Of a DNA stretch of 64,000 nucleotides, positions 32,014 through 45,228 are shown one piece after another. Below the pieces are notes generated by a model. The model made no database searches. It worked only from the letters and a program-made list of their open reading frames with translations, and was not told the origin of the DNA. This DNA comes from Eublepharis macularius. Taxonomy: Eukaryota > Chordata > Lepidosauria > Squamata > Eublepharidae. How positions within the stretch are numbered: the stretch's first letter is position 1; each line of letters begins with the position of its first letter. The stretch is from the NCBI RefSeq assembly GCF_028583425.1, contig NC_072790.1, positions 63,574,052 through 63,638,051 of the forward strand, read 5' to 3'. A program made the position numbers and the translations under genes.

Positions 32014-32322
32014 ATTAAAACTGGTACCCCTTCCCCCAACTCACCTGTTCAGTGCCATGGCTTGATTAGTGGCAGTCAGCTGCTGGAAAGGAAAGGCCTT
32101 GGTTTAATAACCCCATACAGGTGGTTAACCCTGTTAAAGTGGAAATTCTCTCGGGGACACTGCTTACATGATGCAGTCCAATGAGCAGAACTGTATGCAA
32201 AGTCTCACTCAAATGATGAAGCCATAAGAATAATTTCTGTAATTTTGTGGTAGTTTTATAGTGTATAGTCCAGAAGCCAATCTGTTTCAGTGTTTGGATC
32301 ATCCTTGCTGGACTGAAGTGAC
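32014..32322. other. Anonymous sequence
   Basis: Nothing recognised. Confidence 0.35.
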
Positions 32323-32323
32323 C

Positions 32324-32381
<58 letters not shown>

Positions 32382-32392
32382 GTGATGGTGAT
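32323..32392. repeat. (GAT)n microsatellite
   Basis: About 20 near-perfect GAT units with two GGT variants at the 3' end. Gives a spurious poly-Asp frame. Confidence 0.95.
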
Positions 32393-33179
32393 GATATTCT
32401 TACTGTGGTCAGGAATGAGGAACTGACATATCAGAGGATGTAGAAATATCTATGAAGTCATCCAGCTTGGAGTAAGACCAGTGGGGACAATAGACAGGAA
32501 CAGGAACATTTGGGTACAGAGTATCAAAATAATATAATGGGAGTTCTAGCAAAACATGCAACCCACTTTCATCATTGAATAAGTCACAACATGTAACAAC
32601 TTTACTATTAGCATGGAATGAACTACTTGACAGTATGAAGCAACTTAAGGTTCAGCCCATACAACGCAATACTCAAGAAGAGATTAACAGGATTTTTTTT
32701 AAAAAAAAAACTCTAACTATTACACCATTGGCAGAAAGTCACGCTTGTCTTCCTGTTTTTCAATCTATTTTTAGCCATATGATGAACCTAAGTGTGTGGT
32801 ATATACAACATGCCCAAAGTAGAAAACAGGAATCTGACTATTAGGATTGGATCCTAAGCAGTGTGAGCAGAGTCATGCCAGAGAAAGGCAAGTTCCCATT
32901 TCCTCCGTATCACTGACACTTTCTGTGCCCCAACCTCAAATTGTGCTCCTGGAGATCAGTGGACCCAAAGGAACATCTTCCGTGCCTCAGTTTATAGCAA
33001 CTGATACATATGTTTTCTCAGAATGAAAATGTTTTTCAAGTATTTTTTAAAAATATTACCTTCAAAACCTTATTCAATCTCTATATAAAGCCTTTAGGAG
33101 ACATTATACATAGTACTGGAATTGTATGTCATAAATATGCAGATAATACTTAGTTTGATATCTCATGATCCGAATCCCC
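32393..33179. other. Anonymous sequence
   Basis: No gene. GGATCCTAAGCAGTGTGAGC at about 32850 resembles the start of a dispersed repeat seen at 18205. Confidence 0.35.
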
Positions 33180-34621
33180 CCGGGATCATGTGACAAAAGT
33201 CTTGACCTGTTGGCTGACTATAGTGGTCTAATGGCTGAAAGTGAATAAATTGAAACTGAATCCAGACAAGACAGAAGTGCTGCTAGTTGGGAACCAGCCA
33301 GTCTTAGAGGACATTGTACTTCCTACCTTCATTGGGGTTCAGCTTACTCTTGCTGATTTAGTTAAGAACTTAGGGTTCATACTGGATCCAGCATTGCTGG
33401 TGGAGAAGCAAAACCGCTTTCTTTCAGCTCAGTATGGCCTACAAGATGCCCCCTATCTTGACACAGCCATCTGGCCAACTGGATTCGTGCCACGGTAACA
33501 TCCAGACTAGACCATTGTAATGCACTGTACATTGGTCTCCTCTTGAAGTAAATTAGGAAAATCTAGTTGGTACAGAATGCTAATGCTTCGCTATTATTGG
33601 GAGCCGGGGGAACATGCATATTACTCCCATTCTGCAATCGCTCCATTGGTTGCCCCTCAGTTACCAGGCTCAGTTCAAGGTATTGATTATTACATACAAA
33701 AAACCTTCAGGGCCCATCATATCTGCACAACCACCCCTATGTTCTACCACTTTGAACACAGGGCACCCTACAGATGGGCAAAATCGACAACTGCCTGTAC
33801 ACATATTTTCTCTGTTGTGGCCCTGTGGAAATCAACCACAAAGTTTCACTTCTTCCAGGGCTCTCCAGCCCTGGGGATTCTGCCTTCAAATAAGCCCCAG
33901 AGACTGGCCAGCCAATTAGAGCCCCTGGAACTTCACTGGTGGTGGTAGGGAGCCACCTCTGTTTAAAAGGGGAGAATTGATACATTTTTCTTTGAACAGG
34001 GGATATCACAGCTTTGGACAGGAGCATAAGATGTGATAGGCTTTTTCTTTGGGCTATTAGTTAGGATTTTGTAGTTAGGGTAAGATAGGGTAGGGTAGGA
34101 ACCTTATTTTAAGGCATTACAAAGTATCCTGTAAAGGGTCTGTCCCAAACCTAACTTTTCTTGTTTTGAGGACTGGGTCTCTGGGTTTAAAAGAACAGCC
34201 TAGTACTTAAAGTAGAAGCCTATCAGCTGTGATAAAGAGGCTACAAAAGGACCTTACAGCAGCTCGTACATGGGCTTTCTCTGTGGTGGCCCTGTGGAAT
34301 GGCAGGCCTGAGGAGGTCAAGAGAGCCCCCACTCTCCTGGCTTTCGGCAAACGATGCTAAGCCAAATTATTCAAAAAGGCTTTTTACTCAGATATGAGAG
34401 CTGTATTGTAGGGAGGGGATCTCAGATGATCCACTAATGAGTTAGGAACTATAGACCTCACCACTTGTTGGATTCCTTCTAATGCTATGTCTTTGTGAAC
34501 TTGTATCTATTTACTCCATAGCATTGTTTATGGAAATGTTCCTGATATTGAATCTCACATTTTGTAATCTGCCTTGAGTCTCAGTGAGAAAGGGGGACTA
34601 TAAATGACATAAATAAATAAA
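33180..34621 (+). pseudogene. L2/CR1-type LINE fragment: RT to 3' end
   Basis: The frame at 33241 encodes NKLKLNPDKTEVLLVGNQP, the conserved RT segment of L2/CR1 elements. A further frame (33614 on) encodes ITPILQSLHWLPLSY then FKVLIITYK. The copy is broken by frameshifts and stops. The tail CTGCCTTGAGTCTCAGTGAG and an AAATAAATAAAT run at 34608-34621 define the 3' terminus. Confidence 0.85.
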
Positions 34622-34930
34622 TGCTGAGGAGCCCTGTGTGGAAGGTAATTTCTTTCCTCAGCATATGTGTTGTTAACTTAGACCCAGGTTCAACTAGTTA
34701 ACTCCCAGTGAGGAAAAAGCATAACCTTGGGGGAGAGGAGTGTGAGCCAGTTGTAACTTTGTTCTTATTATTCATTCCACACTAATCTTTAACTGCTTCA
34801 ACAACTTATTTCATGTATATAAATCTTTGGTGGTAGTTCTGTACCATCTGTGTGCTGTCTTTAGTCAAAATAGCTGTGGAAAAGGGGTTTCTAATCACCT
34901 CACTATGAAGTATCACATTATTAGTGATGT
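34622..34930. other. Anonymous sequence
   Basis: Nothing recognised. Confidence 0.35.
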
Positions 34931-34968
34931 TGGAAAGTGCTGCCAAGTCCTGATTGAGTTATGGTGAC
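34931..34968 (-). mobile_element. 5S-derived SINE, fragment left of hAT insertion
   Basis: GCCAAGTCCTGATTGAGTTA then TGGTGAC matches the inverted 3' part of the 5S-derived SINE (GCCAAGTCACAGC-type) and continues at 37764 after the hAT element. Confidence 0.75.
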
Positions 34969-37763
34969 TAGGGGTGTGCACCCCCCAAAAGATTCAGGTT
35001 TTCTGCTTCTGGTTTACCCAGAGCTGCTTCGTGTTCTGGTATTTAAGCTAATTTGGGATTATTAGGGAAGATTCGGCCATTGTTTCCAAAGGGAAATGCT
35101 GCTCCCGGCTATCCGGGGGCCTGGGGGGCATTTTCTTCCCTAATAACACCAAATTTGAAGGGGGCCCTTTCCCAACCCTCCTCTCAAGGCCACCCAAGTT
35201 TCAGGGAGATTGGACTTTGGGGGCCATGTTATGGCCCCCAAAGAAGGTCCCCCCAACCACCGCCTATCTCCATTGTTTCCTAAGGGAAAAATTGGAGGGA
35301 AGGTTCCCAGGAGGCTGGGGGTAGCATTTTCCTAGCAAAATGCACCAACCCTGCAGAGGAGCCTCTCCCAACCCTCCTCCCATGTCCACTGAAGTTTCAG
35401 GGATATTGGACTTCAGGGGGGCATGTTATGGCCCCCCAAAGAAGGTTCCCCAGCCACATTATTCCCTATGAGAACTAACTTCACACGAGAGTATCACAAT
35501 AAGAAAAATTTGATTAAAAATACACAAAACTATATGAAGTAAGTGAGTGAGCAACTATAAGTGAACTAATGAACAACCTCCCTCAATACAGCCAAACTGA
35601 TGAAAGGGGATCAACTTCACTCCAGAAAATCATCCCCTGAATTCAACACAAACTAGACTGAACCGTGTGTTGAAAATTAGTTGGCTGTTCTAGGAGGTAC
35701 TTATGAACAGAGCAAGGGTGCCACAGCAGAGGCACACTCCTGATTGCATGCTCATCCCTGGGAAAGCACGACAGAAGCAAAGACACACATCCCAAAATTC
35801 CCCAGCACCCCCAGAGCAGGCTGGCCAGCCACTCTCCATGGTTCTCTATGGGGCCAACCATCACAACAGAGAATCTCTCTCTCACACACACACAAATTAA
35901 TTTAAACATTTATTTCTTGGTAACAGCACTAAAAACATCACATCACTGTTAAATCAGAATATACAGTCCTAGATTAAATCAACCCCCACCATCACACCAG
36001 AGAATCAAAAACACAACAATAACAGAAATAAAAACACACCAAAATATTTTTTTTTAATTTTATTTCTTGGATTTCTGGCCCACCCTCCCCACAAGTGGGC
36101 TGAGGGCAGGTACAGCATTAATAGCACATTCAAATCACACAACATACAGTTCCACCTTGAAACAAAATCTAACATCACACCAGAGAATCACACACCAAAA
36201 ATAATTTTTTAATTTTTTTTTCATGGATTTTTGGCCCACCTTCCCCACAAATGGGCCGAGGGTGGGTAACAGCATACAACAACATCAGTACAACATTTAT
36301 TACACCCCCACCCAACAGAACTGAAGTGGCTCAACAGGAACTGCACCATAGTATCAAATCCATTCCACCCAAACCAAACGAAGGGAGCCAGAGATGGGCA
36401 GGAATACCCTAGTTAAATGCACAAATGGGCGGCCTATTTATCAACACAGCTTGAGAACCTGAACTCTTGCTAATCCCTACACAAGCCTACTAATCAGGAA
36501 AAAGAGGCCTTAGGTCCCTAGCTAACAATTCAATTCAGAGGGCAAAAGTATGATGAGACGTACAACTAAAAAAAAACCTTTTAAAAGCCTCTTTTTTAGA
36601 ACACTCCAGAAATCTCCCCAAATATGCAACCCCTCCTCTCCAGTCAACAGCAGCACCCAGAAAAGCAATTCAGTAAACAGGAAGCAAATAAATCAGTGGA
36701 CCCCCAAAAGCAAAACTGCACCAAAAAAGCCAAAAACTGCAAACCATCTCCCTCTCCAGCCTCCACTCAGCAAAGGCAACACAAAAATCAGCACAGCAGC
36801 AGAAAATACATGTGTGAGTGTGTCCCTCCCAGTTGCTCAGCAAAGCTGAATTTAAATGCAGCAACAGAGAATCAAGGCACACTCCCCCTGGAGTAGAGCT
36901 TTACAGAACAAGGCCAAACTCCAGCCCCCCTCTCCAGCCCCCACACAGCAATGTTAAACAGAAGCAATAATTAAGAGGCAATAAGAAGCAATAATTAAAC
37001 AGAAGATTTTAAAACTAGGTGCAACCAATCACCCACAATTTTCCCTTCCCTCAAGCCACCAAGACTAGAGAGTCAGCCACCACCCTCTCCCCCACAAATA
37101 GAAAAAACCCCAGTGTGAGTCTAGTGACTCTCAAACAGTTGCAGACAGTCCAGTCCAGGTCCACCAGGGTCATCCAGTAAGGTTCAGTTGGTCCAGCAGC
37201 AGCAGCAGCAGGTCACTCACATCAGCAGCACAGCCAGCCGAGAGAGGTAAGTACATGGCTTAGGGCTAGCTTCCCAAATGTATGGCTTAAGCTGGACAAG
37301 CCCCCAATAACCAGCCCGACTCACTGCAGCAGGCCAGCAGCATTGGTGTGTGTGGGGAGGAATTAAAAAAAATACTGTCCTCCCAGAGAATCCCCCAATC
37401 GGGAAGGGATGAGCTGCTTGCTGCTGCAGTGACTAGCTCTTTATGTCAGCCAATCTCCCTTCCCTGATTACCCCCCTCTCTCCCTCCCTCTCCTGCCTCT
37501 CACTCCCCTCTTCCCCCTCCCATCATGTGAAAGCCACGGGAAGAGCTCTTTGAAGCTTTTTTCTTCTTGCCGCAGCAAGGGAAAAAGGCTTCACAGAGCT
37601 TCCCGAAGCAACCCGAAGCACTTCAGGAAGCTCTGCTTCAGGTTTTCTGAATCGGCCCAGCTCTGCTGGGGCCAATTCGGGAATCACAGATCAACCCAAA
37701 TTGGGGGTGATCCAGGTGTGGTTCGGGTTTCTGAAACGTGAAGCACACATCCCTAATGGTGAC
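34961..37763. mobile_element. Non-autonomous hAT element (34969-37755) with 8-bp target duplication
   Basis: ATGGTGAC is repeated exactly at 34961-34968 and 37756-37763. The 2787-bp element has inverted ends TAGGGGTGTGCA and ACACATCCCTA. It lies inside a 5S-derived SINE, whose two halves continue on either side, which independently proves insertion. The interior has no transposase frame. It includes a tandem duplication at 35870-36300 and CTTC/GAAGC-rich ends. This may be a deletion derivative or a composite. Confidence 0.9.
35870..36300. repeat. Tandem repeat of about 150 bp inside hAT element
   Basis: TTTATTTCTTGG, then GGCCCACC(C/T)TCCCCACAA and a GGGC(T/C)GAGGG segment occur at about 36055-36120 and 36195-36265, with a partial unit at about 35908. 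CCAGAGAATCA recurs at matching offsets. Confidence 0.65.
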
Positions 37764-37935
37764 CTCTGCTGGGATTTTCAAAGCAAGAGACTAACAGAGG
37801 AGTTTTGCCATTGCTTGCCTCTTCATAACAACCCTAGTCTTCCTTGGTGGTCTCCCACCCAATTACTAATCAAGACCAACCCTGCTAGGCTTTTGAGATC
37901 TGATGAAATAGAACTAGCCTGGGCTTATACAGGCC
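37764..37935 (-). mobile_element. 5S-derived SINE, part right of hAT insertion
   Basis: CTCTGCTGGGATTTTCAAAG, AGAGACTAACAGAGG-like body, GGTGGTCTCCCACCCAATTA, CAAGACCAACCCTGCTAGGC and ATCTGATGAAATAGAACTAG form the inverted 5S-like promoter region. Its 5' neighbour lies at 34931-34968. Confidence 0.85.
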
Positions 37936-39424
37936 AGGGAACAATATTATTAGGGTCACAAATGAAAGTCCTATAGGGAACACACAGTTACCTGTTACCA
38001 TCCAGTTAATAAAAGTCTGTATGCCCCCCTTTTCATGGATATTGTGGTGGCTGGAGTTTAAACAGAAGGACAGGCTAAAGTGCAGAGAGTAACAGGACAG
38101 CATTCAGGTCAGAGAGCCTTCTACCTCAGAGCCTCCCTTCAGCTCTCCTTCTCCCATCACATCAAGGCTATGCTACAAATAAAATCAGTGGCAAAAATGG
38201 AATAATATAATGGCATTACTATTTTAATAACAGTAAGTATATTTGGAATCTTGGATTGCTGACTGTCATCCTATATGTATTGTATATTGTCCCTTTAAGA
38301 AAGTTCCATATGAGTCTGAATTACTTGCTCTTTAAATATCTGCTTTACTTAATTGCTTTGCACTTGGACACCATTATGGACCGCTTGAATTTTCAGTGCT
38401 GAGACTTTGTAGTATATGTATGGTAAGTTACAACTGCATTTTTGCATATGTTGTTATTTGGTTTATTGGATTCTTCCATTGTAATCACTTGTTTTATTAT
38501 AATAGTGGTGGACTCTTTAACCCCCCCTCCCCAAAGGAGCCAGCCCTGAATTTTGGGTGGGTGGGCTGTGTCCGTTGGGCGTTCTGTTCTTCAGCAAACC
38601 ACCTGAGAGAACGATATGGAATGAGGAAGAAATATTGTTAATAGTATTGCATTATTTGCAGAACTGACTTACTTGATTTACTTACCTATCATCACATTTT
38701 CCTCTGTTTGGACTTCCCTGTACCTTTTGCCCCTAATGTTTAATAGTGTTCATTGCTTTTTGGTCCGGTATTAGCTGCATGAACACTTGACTTATTTGAC
38801 TTGGTCGTTGACTGTTTCCTGACTAGGTTGTTCACTGTTATTGTTTTCTTTAATAATTTATTGAATTCACTGATGTGGTATAATACATTGTGGTTACAAA
38901 TTTATTGTTTTCTGCCTTCATCTGTGGTATACCACTTGTGTTATCGCATTACGTTGTTTGAAGGCGCCTCCCCCTTCATTTTTGGTTTGGTTGTTACAAC
39001 TAAAATCAGCAGCAGCCCAGGCCATGCAGTCACAATATACAACAAAACAGTGACCACCAGGTGCTAGCTGTCACACCCCACATTGTGGAATGGCCATTAG
39101 ACAGGTTCCCACTTTGTTAGCTTTCTGTGAACTATAAAAAACTGAATTAAGAGAGCTTTTTTAAAGCAGATAAAAGGGCCCTACAGAAATGAAATGGTTC
39201 TGAAAAATGCTTTGTCAAATGGATAGGGACGACTGTACTCTGCCTGTTGTTGTAAGTATGCCCCTACTATGCAATTTCTGCATTGTTTTAATGTGTCCGG
39301 CTTAAATTGTCTATGCTTGTTTGAACTGTGTTTCAGACCTTTGCTTGGTTTCAGATTTCTACAGTAGAAGTTCTTCTTCTACTATATTTTACTGGATGTC
39401 CCATGCTGTTAGTTGTATTTAGTC
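37936..39424. other. Anonymous sequence
   Basis: No gene or recognisable repeat. Confidence 0.35.
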
Positions 39425-39487
39425 TACACTATGTAATGCACCTCAGATCTCAATGAGTAAAGTATACTATGAATGAATGAATGAATA
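39425..39487 (+). mobile_element. L2-like LINE 3' terminus fragment
   Basis: ATGTAATGCACCTCAGATCT, CAATGAGTAAAGTATACTAT and a GAATGAAT tail follow the 3' end of the 34.6-kb copy. Confidence 0.5.
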
Positions 39488-40633
39488 TTGAACACCCATA
39501 ATGGCAATAAATAAGATTCCATTCTTAAATCATATCAGTATCATAGCTGTCATTTCCATATGGCTATCCTTATCCTCCAGTAAAGTAAGCATGTATGTAT
39601 CTTAAGCATTTATTAGCCAGCTTTCCTCGAAGGTGCTCAAGGCAGTTAATGAAAAGACCATGTGATCAACATATGAAGTGGTTAATACCCACACCAATGC
39701 TGTTGGCCCCTTCTCATATGGTATTCCTATTACATAGGGTTATAGAGATGCATGGCAATTAATCATATGATAACAACAGCCATATCACTAAAGTAACGCC
39801 GAAATAGGTGCTAAGACAGAAGTGGAGAGGTGTTCCTCCATGAATAACAAGTTTGCAGATTGATCTGATCTGGTCCCAGCAGCAGTGAGCAGTTGCAGAG
39901 GATCTGCAGATAAAAGTGTATCTTGCACAAGGTGGAAACAAGTAGCTGGAAATGAGTAACTCCCTGGACCCTGCCCAATTGCTTTGCTTTGCAGACACTA
40001 CGTTGGTTATAAAACAATCAAGCAACAGCATGGTACACATTTTTGGTGCATATGAAAGCTCACCATACAGTATACAACTTGCTAATATTTACTTATTTTA
40101 TCAGCATTCTTATATTTGCCTAAGGAGCAGGTTTTTGTGGAACAGAGTGATAACACAGCATGAGCCTAAACTAAACCATAGTTCTGAAACTAAAAGAGAT
40201 CTGATCAACTTTTTTTTTTTGCTTTTTGTCCAAAATATTTGAAAATCTTTTTATGTCAGACCTGAAATGTAGTCTCTTAGGAGTGGTGTTGGGTAATATC
40301 TGACCCATAACTATTAATACAATTCTAGATAGATCAACATGGGCATTATTTGCATTGAATAATTTAAGCGGTTGTCTTCTGCTCCAGGCATGCATGCACT
40401 GGATTTATTATGTATACTTCCTTAACAATTTAAAGATAATCTGCAACTGTTGGTATTTTTTCAGTTTTGCAGATGTATTGAATATGTTATAAGATGGTAA
40501 AAGAAGGTCTTTCAGGTACCCTAATGTAAAATAGAAGAAGTAATGTAGATAGTTGTCAATAATCTTCCCATGTCATAAATATTTTGGTTTGGGTCAAGAA
40601 TTTTGTATTAAAAGTGTCTAGTATTTTTGTTGC
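39488..40633. other. Anonymous AT-rich sequence
   Basis: No gene or repeat recognised. Confidence 0.35.
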
Positions 40634-40725
40634 AAGATTCAAGTCTAGTAGCCTCTTAAAGACCAACAAGATTTTCAGGGTATAAGCTTTCGAGAGTCAA
40701 AGCTCCCTTCCAAGCAACTGAGGCA
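40634..40725. mobile_element. Half of a fold-back repeat related to 56201-56381
   Basis: CAAGTCTAGTAGCCTCTTAA, AGACCAACAAGATTTTCAGG and TATAAGCTTTCGAGAGTCAA follow the left arm of the 56.2-kb element in order. Only one arm is present. Confidence 0.6.
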
Positions 40726-42940
40726 AGTCCCTGTGGCCAGTGACATGGGAGCAGGTGATGGGCATGCTCATCATCACCTGTTGAACCTGCACCTCTACCA
40801 ACTGGGTAGTTCGTGAGGCAAGGGGAGGTCCACTTGGATTTGACTCGCTTACAGTGCATCTGGTCAGGTACAGCTTCATCTCTCTCCCCCTCTTTGCCAG
40901 TACAACTACATCTCCACAGGAAGCTTGTGTAGTCTTTTATTGGCATGTAGGCCAAAAAGATTGCCTGCTCTTGTGTCAGCATTAGCAGCCATGCACTTGC
41001 AAATGTATAGATCAAAACAATGATCAGAAGTAGTGTAATAATGTGCCCATCCTTAGTTTCATTTTTCAAATACTGTTTGTGTATGCATTCAAATTCACAT
41101 GCCTAAAAGAGTAACTATAAAAGAGGTAGAAAGATCAGTGATCTCTGCCTATCTGACTTCTACACAACAAACTTGCACTGTATTATTTTCTTCCAGGTTC
41201 TTTTTTCACACTGAGAGGACCACTTTATTGGGGGGGGGGGGGAATAATAGTCTGAAAAAATGATGGTAAACTTCTCACATCCCAAAATTTTTATAAATTG
41301 GATAATGTATTCGTAGATTTTACCCACTTTTACAACAGAAGACTTTTAGTGTAGGTGAATCAGAATAAAAAATAAGATATAAGGGTTTTCAAAACGGAAC
41401 TTCAGATTCTGTGCGCCCGGCATCCACAAACCCCTCACTGATCCCCCTCTGCAAATTGGGTAGCAACAGGCTTATTGCAAGGTGGTGTTGTCAAAACAAT
41501 TACTTTTGTGAAACACTTTCCTGAAAAATTTGGTATTTCTTTTTTTGTCATGCTTCATCACCACTTCCAGTTTAGTGTTATAGAACTCAGGGCCCTGCAC
41601 ACGTTTACAATTTAAGAGCCAAACGGCGTCAAAATTCAGATCAAGAGATCAATAAAGAGCCAGTCCATGAAAGTCCATTTTCATAACTGGATCTATACAA
41701 GTTACCATTACTGATAGTTGATATAATAAGTAATCCATAAAAGATTCTGCAGCCCAAACAATGCTCGTTGCAAGTTCATTATTAGGAAGTGACACACCCA
41801 AGGCCTCACAATAACTAATAAATATGCACAAGAGTACCCTGCACGATAGTTTTCATGTACTGGCATAAATATGTGCATGGTTTGCGCTTACTTACACCTG
41901 TTCCCTTTCTGTACATGTCTCTAAGAAGCCGTTTAGTCCCATTAAAATGCTTGACTGCCAATCCCTTCACATACTGGTTTCTAGCCTTTTACCTGCCTCT
42001 CCAATATACCTTAATTTCAAGATTTATCTTTTTAGCAGCCATGTTTGGTTCCATAGTGAACCATGGGTTGCAGATGGCTGTACTAATACGTCCATATATG
42101 CAGCCAAATTAAGTGAACAAAAACTCAATGTAAATAGAAAACTTCAAGAAGTGGACTGGACTAGAACTTGCTTTCTTTTACCTGTAGGATTTTTTTTTAC
42201 ACATGATAGTGTTTGTGCATTCACATATACATGCAGTCTATTCTACTACTACAGATTATACTATCTGTGTTCACACAATGGCGATATGCAAGTGGAAGCA
42301 GGCCTCTTTTTGCAGATCTTCTTCCTGGATTGGAGCTTGTGTTTAGGAGCTTAAAAACATATCATTTTTGGATTAGGTGGCTGATAGTAACACAGGGGAA
42401 AAGTTTGTCATAGTTTTATATATGCTCTAACTAAACATCCTCCTTTGGGACTAAGACTTCATTTCCTGGCTGCTTTAAAAATTTTTGAAGATATATTTTG
42501 GGGTTGTGTCTGATGATATAAAGAAAGGAGATTTGATAAACCAGAGGGGGGAAAGCACTTTCAGGTAGAACTCCAATTCAGAACTCATCATTAGTTTGCA
42601 ATTGGGAGAAGCATGGTGATCTCTGGAACACTTGTTCAAGAAACAGAAAGGGCCAAACTAGTCATAAGGCATCCTCATGTCTGCCACAGGGATGCTGCTG
42701 CCATTGTAAAGTAATTTTAAAATGCTGCAAGGATCCAAACCTGATCAGGCCAAGAGCACAGCAGGCTGAGCCCCTCTTGTCCCCCTGCATACCTTCTCAA
42801 GTACAGCTTTCCTCCTAGGGATCCCATTCCCCCAGTGGGAGCAGAGGATCCCCCACTTTCACCCTCCACCCGTCACCACTGCTCACCTGGCTGGTGGGAG
42901 GGGGAAAGGCATGGAAATGGGCTTCCTGGGTGCACTCCAG
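40726..42940. other. Anonymous sequence
   Basis: A 137-codon minus frame (41069-40656) overlaps the fold-back fragment and is not convincing. A poly-G run lies at about 41229-41243. No gene seen. Confidence 0.35.
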
Positions 42941-42944
42941 GGGT

Positions 42945-43140
42945 GGCACGATGACATCACTCCTGAGAGTGACATCATCAGGCCACCCTGAGAGAGCCCC
43001 TGTGCTTTGTCATGAGCTGATTTTGGCCTCAAAAAGGCCCGTTTGGGGCAAAAATGGGACCAAGGCAAATCACGTATATTCCCCACATCAGTGCAATAAC
43101 GTCACTACCAGGAGTGACATCATTGCACTGCCAGTACTAT
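42945..43140. repeat. Dispersed repeat with inverted GATGACATCACT ends
   Basis: GATGACATCACTCCTGAGAG and GTGACATCATTGCACTGCC, with GTCACTACCAGGAGTGACAT near the right end, suggest an inverted-repeat-bounded element. Related words occur at 14118. Confidence 0.4.
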
Positions 43141-43149
43141 AAAAAACTA

Positions 43150-43292
43150 TAGCCATTAACCATATACCCTATTTTCTCCCTAATGGGGACTCATAGCATA
43201 TTGCAATATAGTTCTCCTGTCCTCACAACAACCGTATAGGGTAGGACAGGCTAAGAGAAAGTGATTGGCCCAAGGTCACCCAGTGAGTTTTC
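43150..43292 (-). mobile_element. tRNA-derived SINE 3' half, minus orientation
   Basis: TTTCTCCCTAATGGGGACTC, CCTCACAACAACCGTATAGG and GGCCCAAGGTCACCCAGTGA in this order are the inverted tail and body. The head is missing. Confidence 0.75.
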
Positions 43293-45005
43293 TTTTCTAT
43301 GAAGTTTTCTGAGGTGCACATCAAAGCTACCTTTGGTGCAAAAAGACCTGAAAAATGTAAAACAAACCTTTCTGCACTTCAAGGTATCGATTCTAAGATA
43401 AATATGAAGTTGCCCATGATAGCAATAGCAATAGCTGAGTTGAGGTTAAATCCCCAACTCCAACCCCAGCATGGGGAAAAGAAACCTCTGACTAAATTTC
43501 TGAGGTCTGCTTGGTGCCTACCTTACTGTGATTTAGCCACTATGGCAAAAAAATTCTCTTCACCATGCTTTTAATTGTTTTTTTTGTTTGTTTTTGGTCT
43601 TTTAATTGGGGGGGTTTTTTTGGCTATTTTATGGCCTGCATAAAACAAACAGGCAAATGTTCTACAGAAAATATTAACAGAGCAATAAAAGGGTAAACAC
43701 ACAGAAAACACACACACAGTATACACACAGAGCCAACTAATACAGGGTGGAAATGGGAAAGCAGTTTTGGGAGAAGGGTGATAACTACCAATCTCAGAGA
43801 GAAGGAGGTCTGCGGAGAAGCAACAAAACAACCAGTGCTTCATAGAAAGAAGCCCAATGAGTGCATGAGTAGGTACCAACACACCACACACACACACACA
43901 GACACACACTGAGCACATGGCTGGACAGTCCAGTTATAGGGTGAAATGTGCCCTGGAGCAAAACTGATGTCTTGCTTCCAAAAACAATACCTTAATGGCT
44001 TGTCTGGAGGTAGGACAATAAATTGGGAAAGGCATGATATGACTATCTTGGGATGGACTATAGGTAAAAATATAGCTTGATGACATTGTAAATCTTGGAC
44101 AGGAGGGTTATAGTATGCGCTGAACAGATTGATTAGGTAAGTGGGAGAGAAAGGTGGAGGAAGGCATTGATGAGATTAGGCGGGAATGAGATTAGGAGTC
44201 TCAAGCCTCATTTTCTATGCTGCTCTCTGGGACATTGGGGCTGTCAGTTATTTCCATTATGACTCATGGCTTGGTTACTTTTCAGTCTACAGGCCAGCTG
44301 GCACCCTCTTTGCATGGGGCCAGGAAGTGACTAGGACTTATGGCAAGGGGTTTTATGATGTTTCATATCCACAAATTTCCCTTGCAGTATGGGGAAATGA
44401 ATAATGTTGCCATCTTCTATGAAGTTAGACATTCCTGCCATTCTCATATAGTTCCTGCACCTGGGCCTTGATACACTGCATGCAACAGTATGAGTTAGAT
44501 GGTTCTTCTAATCTACACATGGCAATACAACTGTGTAACTGTTTTAAGCTCCTCTCCAAGGTTATTTTATTCTAGGCCTCTAGACTCCCTTACAGGCTAT
44601 ACACCTCCTTTAATTAAAACAACTTTAATGGCACTAGAGGCATTTTTTAAATTCAAAAATAACAAAATATTTTATTTAACATAGATGAGAAAGGTCTGGT
44701 GATGAAATTAGGGTTGAAAATTTCTGAGGTAAATCAATATAGATAACTCTGAGGTAAAATCAGTACATGCGCAGACTTAAAGTCTAATGTTTAAGACTAA
44801 AGAGAGTTTCTTAGGTTCTTCATAGTTACTTACACTTTTATGTTGAGAGGCTTTTGTTCCAGTATTTTCTCAAACACTCTAGTACATTTCTTTAAGTATT
44901 ATCTTAAACTTTTTGGTTCCCAGGAGGCTGGTACCCTCTTTCCAGTATCCAAACCCCTTCTCTTGAAACACCAGTACTCATCTTAAGTTTTTAATTGACC
45001 CTTAA
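43293..45005. other. Anonymous sequence with CA microsatellite
   Basis: A (CA)n tract with interruptions lies at about 43881-43909. No gene seen. Confidence 0.35.
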
Positions 45006-45228
45006 TGGCCATTTTCACACACCTGTAAACCCTCCGGAAAATCATGCAGAACTCATGGCATGACGTCTTCATAGCGTGATTTCCTGTCATGATCCTGTTT
45101 AATGCCACAGTGACGTCAGAAATCGCGCCATTAAACGAGATCATGATGGGAAATCGTACTATGAAGACACTGTTGTGCTGTGTGTTTTTTGCGATTTTCC
45201 CAAGGTTACAGGCATGTGAAAACGGCCA
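45006..45228. mobile_element. Palindromic MITE-like element
   Basis: TGGCCATTTTCACACACCTG at the left is the inverse, with few mismatches, of CATGTGAAAACGGCCA at the right. Inner words such as ATAGCGTGATTTCCTGTCAT and ATCATGATGGGAAATCGTAC also pair. About 223 bp, no ORF, target duplication unclear. Confidence 0.7.

Noticed and set aside
32261..32443. 60-codon ORF
   Set aside because: Its core is a poly-Asp run from the GAT microsatellite.
40656..41069. 137-codon minus ORF
   Set aside because: Overlaps a fold-back repeat fragment and has no protein-like features.
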